9,043 nucleotides of DNA from contig CAIVZW010000630.1 of the NCBI GenBank assembly GCA_903910495.1, positions 1 through 9,043 on the forward strand, in the 5' to 3' direction. The position numbers and the translations under genes are program-made. Positions 7,290-9,043 of the stretch are shown piece after piece (positions within the stretch are counted from its first letter, which is position 1; each line of letters opens with the position of its first letter). Source of the stretch: an uncultured beta proteobacterium. GTDB taxonomy: Bacteria > Pseudomonadota > Gammaproteobacteria > Burkholderiales > Rhodocyclaceae. The notes beneath the pieces are model-generated. The model saw nothing but the letters and a program-made list of their open reading frames with translations. It was not told where the DNA came from and made no database searches.

Positions 7290-8108
7290 ATGAACGCACC
7301 CCAAGCACCGCAAATCAAGAACACCATGGTCGACGTCCAGAACCTGGCAGATACGCGGCAAATCGCCATCAACCGCGTCGGCATCAAGGCCATCCGCCAC
7401 CCGGTCAGGGTCCTCGACCGGACCGGTGGTGTGCAACACACCATCGCCGTCTTCAACATGTACGTCAGCCTGCCGCATAATTTCAAGGGCACGCACATGT
7501 CGCGCTTTGTGGAGATTCTCAACAGTCACGAACGCGAAATATCGGTCGAGAATTTTCCGGTCATGTTGCGCGAGATGGCTAAAAAGCTTGAAGCAGAGAC
7601 CGGACACATCGAGATGAACTTTCCGTACTTCATCAACAAGTCGGCACCGGTTTCCGGCGTGCAGAGCCTGATCGACTACGATGTCACGCTGACCGGCGAG
7701 ATCTGCCATGGCGAGATTGCCTCGACGGTCAAGGTTGTCGTGCCGGTGACCAGCCTGTGCCCGTGCTCGAAGAAGATTTCAGAACGCGGCGCACACAATC
7801 AGCGCTCGCACGTTACCGTTACCGCCAGGATCAAGAAGCTCGTGTGGATCGAGGAGATCGTCGAACTCGTCGAAGCGCAGGCCTCCTGCGAGCTTTACGG
7901 ACTGCTCAAGCGTCCTGACGAAAAATATGTCACCGAACGCGCCTACGACAACCCGAAATTTGTCGAGGACATGGTGCGCGATGTCGCTGCCCGACTCAAC
8001 GCTGAGCCACGCATCTATTCCTATGTGGTCGAGTCCGAAAACTTCGAGTCGATCCACAATCATTCGGCCTACGCACTGATTGAGAACACCAGACGCAAAC
8101 CGGATTGA
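7290..8108 (+). CDS. folE2: GTP cyclohydrolase IB (FolE2 type)
   Basis: This 272-residue protein is FolE2, unrelated in sequence to classical zinc-dependent FolE. It converts GTP to 7,8-dihydroneopterin triphosphate, the first step to tetrahydrofolate and, through QueD, to queuosine in many bacteria. Family marks are [10 protein letters not shown] at 30-39, [11 protein letters not shown] at 63-73, the metal and active-site stretch [12 protein letters not shown] at 153-164 (C157 and C159), GAHNQRS at 167-173, the [31 protein letters not shown] block within 201-231 with acidic E216, and HNHSAY at 256-261. FolE2 enzymes can use metals other than zinc, and some genomes carry them under Zur control; no Zur-like site is obvious here, and the gene sits behind dxs in a housekeeping cluster. 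That suggests constitutive use, perhaps as the only GTP cyclohydrolase I. Whether a folE copy exists elsewhere cannot be seen. Confidence 0.95.
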   Translation: MNAPQAPQIKNTMVDVQNLADTRQIAINRVGIKAIRHPVRVLDRTGGVQHTIAVFNMYVSLPHNFKGTHMSRFVEILNSHEREISVENFPVMLREMAKKLEAETGHIEMNFPYFINKSAPVSGVQSLIDYDVTLTGEICHGEIASTVKVVVPVTSLCPCSKKISERGAHNQRSHVTVTARIKKLVWIEEIVELVEAQASCELYGLLKRPDEKYVTERAYDNPKFVEDMVRDVAARLNAEPRIYSYVVESENFESIHNHSAYALIENTRRKPD

Positions 8109-8214
8109 TTCAGGAACACAGCTTTGTGTTTATACCGGCCGCGAGCCAGTAAAGACGGGCATCTTCATTGATCACAGCGCGGAGGGTGCCTGCCGATGCG
8201 CACCGGATTGATTC
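8099..8214. repeat. Two 13-bp direct copies 103 bp apart in the folE2 3' spacer
   Basis: ACCGGATTGATTC occurs at 8099-8111, where it includes the folE2 stop codon, and again at 8202-8214, inside the GC-rich hairpin. The 90 bp between them hold no gene. It could be a small duplication or the mark of a lost insertion; nothing transposon-like remains between the copies. Confidence 0.6.
8115..8133 (+). terminator. Weak hairpin after folE2
   Basis: AACACA (8115-8120) and TGTGTT (8125-8130) form a 6-bp stem with a GCTT loop just 6 nt after the folE2 stop, followed by TATA. The stem is AT-rich and the T-run short, so intrinsic termination would be inefficient. Confidence 0.3.
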
Positions 8215-8224
8215 CGCGTGCGCA
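8197..8224. terminator. GC-rich hairpin between the convergent folE2 and glycine-rich genes
   Basis: TGCGCAC plus CGGA (8197-8207) pairs with TCCG, a bulged C, then GTGCGCA (8213-8224), around the loop TTGAT: eleven base pairs with one bulge. It starts 19 nt past the stop of the minus-strand gene and lies 89 nt beyond folE2. No T-run follows on either strand, so it is more likely a Rho-assisted end or an mRNA-protecting structure than a strict intrinsic terminator. Confidence 0.4.
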
Positions 8225-8242
8225 ACGACCCAGTGGTGAATA

Positions 8243-8566
8243 TTATTGCGCCGGAGCCGCCGTTGTTGCAGTCCCCGGCGTGTGACTCTGGTCGCGGGTT
8301 CGTGTTTGATCCTGGCTGCGGGTTCGTGTTTGATCCTGGCTACGGGTTTGTGTTTGATCCTGGCTACGCGCCTGCGTCCCCTGACCTTTTCCATTCTGAC
8401 CGGCACCGGCATTGGACGATTGCCCACCCATGCTGCCTTGCCCACCACCACCACCACCACCACCACCACCACCACCACCACCACCACCACCACCACCACG
8501 TGCAAATGAGGCCGTGGCGACAGTTGCGCACAACATGGCTACCGCAATCATTTTCAAGGCTTTCAT
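8243..8566 (-). CDS. Small exported glycine-rich, repeat-containing protein of unknown function
   Basis: I do not recognise a family. The 107-residue product begins with a clear Sec signal peptide (MKALKMIAVAMLCATVATASFA, probable cleavage after A22, SFA before R23), so the protein is predicted to be periplasmic, outer-surface or secreted. There is no lipobox. The mature part is low-complexity and surely disordered: 19 glycines in a row (24-42), a Gly/Ser/Gln/Asn stretch (43-66), then an 8-residue repeat RSQDQTxT at 67-74, 75-82 and 83-90 with a decayed fourth unit RDQSHT, and an Ala/Thr/Pro tail. It has no cysteine after cleavage. The start at 8566 is chosen over the longer frame opening at 8752 because a good AGGAG site lies 8 nt upstream and the signal peptide starts there. 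It converges on folE2. Structural, matrix or metal/ligand-binding roles are all guesses. Confidence 0.75.
   Translation of the reverse strand: MKALKMIAVAMLCATVATASFARGGGGGGGGGGGGGGGGGGGQGSMGGQSSNAGAGQNGKGQGTQARSQDQTQTRSQDQTRTRSQDQTRTRDQSHTPGTATTAAPAQ
8296..8367. repeat. Three-copy 24-bp tandem repeat within the glycine-rich gene
   Basis: Three head-to-tail 24-bp units (8296-8319, 8320-8343, 8344-8367) begin GGGTT(C/T)GTGTTTGATCCTGG and differ at only two positions. A decayed unit precedes them near 8281-8295. On the minus strand each unit encodes one RSQDQTRT-type octapeptide, so copy-number change would add or remove whole peptides without breaking the frame. Confidence 0.92.
8443..8499. 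repeat. Trinucleotide microsatellite, 19 uninterrupted CAC units (GTG on the minus strand)
   Basis: The plus strand has 57 bases of pure CAC. In the gene's frame, shifted by two bases, it gives GGT codons plus a final GGG, 19 glycines in all. All six frames stay open across it, producing spurious poly-His, poly-Thr and poly-Val readings. The perfect repeat suggests recent expansion or ongoing length change, and assembly errors in unit number are possible. Confidence 0.95.
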
Positions 8567-8574
8567 GAAGATTT

Positions 8575-8579
8575 CTCCT
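8575..8579 (-). promoter_or_regulatory. Ribosome binding site of the glycine-rich protein gene
   Basis: AGGAG on the minus strand, 8 nt before the ATG at 8566. It selects this start, which coincides with the signal peptide, over upstream in-frame Met codons. Confidence 0.75.
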
Positions 8580-8731
8580 GTATAGATACTGTTAAAAACT
8601 GAGCACATGAAGGCCGTGTGTGATATTCCAAGCCTGTCTTCTACGCGCCATGTTCCGGAAAGAACAATCCTCTCTCCAGAGATATGCATTAGAATCGACT
8701 TATGTAACTGGCACATTTCAAATATGCCTGT

Positions 8732-8768
8732 TTTTGTAACATTTTGTAACATTTATGTTTTTGTAATA
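8732..8768. promoter_or_regulatory. Tandem GTAACAT repeats, candidate regulator binding site upstream of the glycine-rich gene
   Basis: TTTTGTAACA occurs twice head to tail (8732-8741 and 8742-8751), so GTAACAT repeats with a 10-bp period; a related TTTTTGTAATA lies at 8758-8768. The block is AT-rich in an otherwise GC-rich region and lies 166-202 bp before the start at 8566. Head-to-tail half-sites one helical turn apart are the layout bound by OmpR/PhoB-type response regulators. That it controls this gene is inference. The 8580-8730 leader holds no gene and only weak promoter-like boxes. Confidence 0.4.
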
Positions 8769-8769
8769 T

Positions 8770-9043
8770 TTGTGCCCCGCTTTCGCATTGACCAACATAC
8801 GTGCGCTCTGGGCACAGCCTGCCCAGCCTTCGCACTCTCTGTCCTCCAGCGGAATTCCCTTCGGGGCATGTTGAACCTAAAAACCGCATTTGCAAGATAA
8901 CGTACCCTTCGATGCCCCGAAGGCAACGGGGCCTTGGGCTCAAATCCCCTTGGGGGACACGCCCGCTGTGCGGGCTGCTCAGGGCGAACGGGTGTTTCAC
9001 CCTTTGGGTGATAGCTTAAAAACCCGTTCGTGGTGTGCCCTGA
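8770..9043. repeat. Non-coding stretch rich in short palindromes, probable interspersed repeat DNA
   Basis: No convincing gene is present; the open frames lack ribosome sites and coding character. Hairpins follow one another: CTGGGCA/TGCCCAG (8808-8826, 5-nt loop), the 12-bp pair CCTTCGGGGCAT (8858-8869) with ATGCCCCGAAGG (8912-8923), CCCCG/CGGGG (8915-8931), TCCCC/GGGGA (8945-8957), GCCCGC/GCGGGC (8961-8975), and the nested palindrome at 8979-9043. Such density is typical of REP-like intergenic repeats. A structured RNA cannot be excluded. Confidence 0.5.
8979..9043. repeat. Nested palindrome at the right window edge
   Basis: Outer arms TCAGGGC (8979-8985) and GCCCTGA (9037-9043), middle arms CGAACGGGT (8985-8993) and ACCCGTTCG (9022-9030), and an inner hairpin TCACCC-TTT-GGGTGA (8997-9011) are all exact inverted matches. 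The last bases, CGTTCGTGGTGTGCCCTGA, resemble one arm of the CGTTCGTGGTGAGC-type palindromes that I recall as scattered in many proteobacterial genomes, so the element may continue past the edge. Confidence 0.6.

Noticed and set aside
8296..8367. Possible CRISPR-like array
   Set aside because: The 24-bp units are directly adjacent with no spacers and encode a peptide repeat.
8218..8568. Plus-strand poly-His and poly-Thr frames, and minus-strand poly-Val frame
   Set aside because: They are out-of-frame readings of the CAC repeat. The glycine frame alone has a signal peptide and ribosome site.
8567..8752. Longer N-terminus for the glycine-rich protein starting at 8752
   Set aside because: The extra 62 residues would bury the signal peptide, and the ribosome site lies before 8566.
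8689..9000. Minus-strand frame of 103 codons across the palindromic region
   Set aside because: It has no ribosome site, shows no domain, and follows the inverted repeats; it looks like translated repeat DNA.
8979..9043. Integron attC site
   Set aside because: The palindrome lacks the required RYYYAAC and GTTRRRY core boxes in the right places, and no integrase or cassette is seen.

Overview
The window looks like chromosomal DNA of a betaproteobacterium, most likely near the Rhodocyclales/Rhodocyclaceae (Dechloromonas/Azoarcus-like). This rests on the moderately high GC content, the protein sequences, and the gene order xseB-ispA-dxs-folE2, which I recall as typical of that group. I could not run a search to confirm it. 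Most of the window is housekeeping DNA. The less ordinary material is a truncated sensory receptor at the left end and a low-complexity gene with a palindrome-rich non-coding stretch at the right end.

Left part, minus strand (1-3947): four genes read leftwards, in the order EamA-type transporter, SpoIIAA-like small protein, SseA-type sulfurtransferase, then a membrane receptor (TM-CHASE-TM-PAS-PAS) that runs off the left edge without its output domain. The first three are closely spaced (34 and 6 nt gaps) and are probably one transcription unit. The receptor follows after 142 nt and may have its own promoter.

Central part, plus strand (4050-8108): a divergent region with a good sigma-70-like promoter candidate and a perfect 9-bp inverted repeat precedes xseB-ispA-dxs-folE2. 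xseB and ispA overlap (GTGA). dxs follows after 59 nt and folE2 after another 34 nt. ispA and dxs are the farnesyl diphosphate synthase and the first committed enzyme of the MEP isoprenoid pathway. xseB is the small subunit of exonuclease VII. folE2 makes dihydroneopterin triphosphate for folate and, in many bacteria, queuosine.

Right part (8109-9043): a minus-strand gene converges on folE2. It encodes a small exported protein with 19 consecutive glycines and an 8-residue repeat, both encoded by tandem DNA repeats. A hairpin-containing spacer separates it from folE2. Upstream of it are a tandem GTAACAT motif with 10-bp period and about 240 bp of non-coding, hairpin-dense DNA, ending in a nested palindrome at the window edge. 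I see no CRISPR array, transposase, tRNA, rRNA or phage gene.
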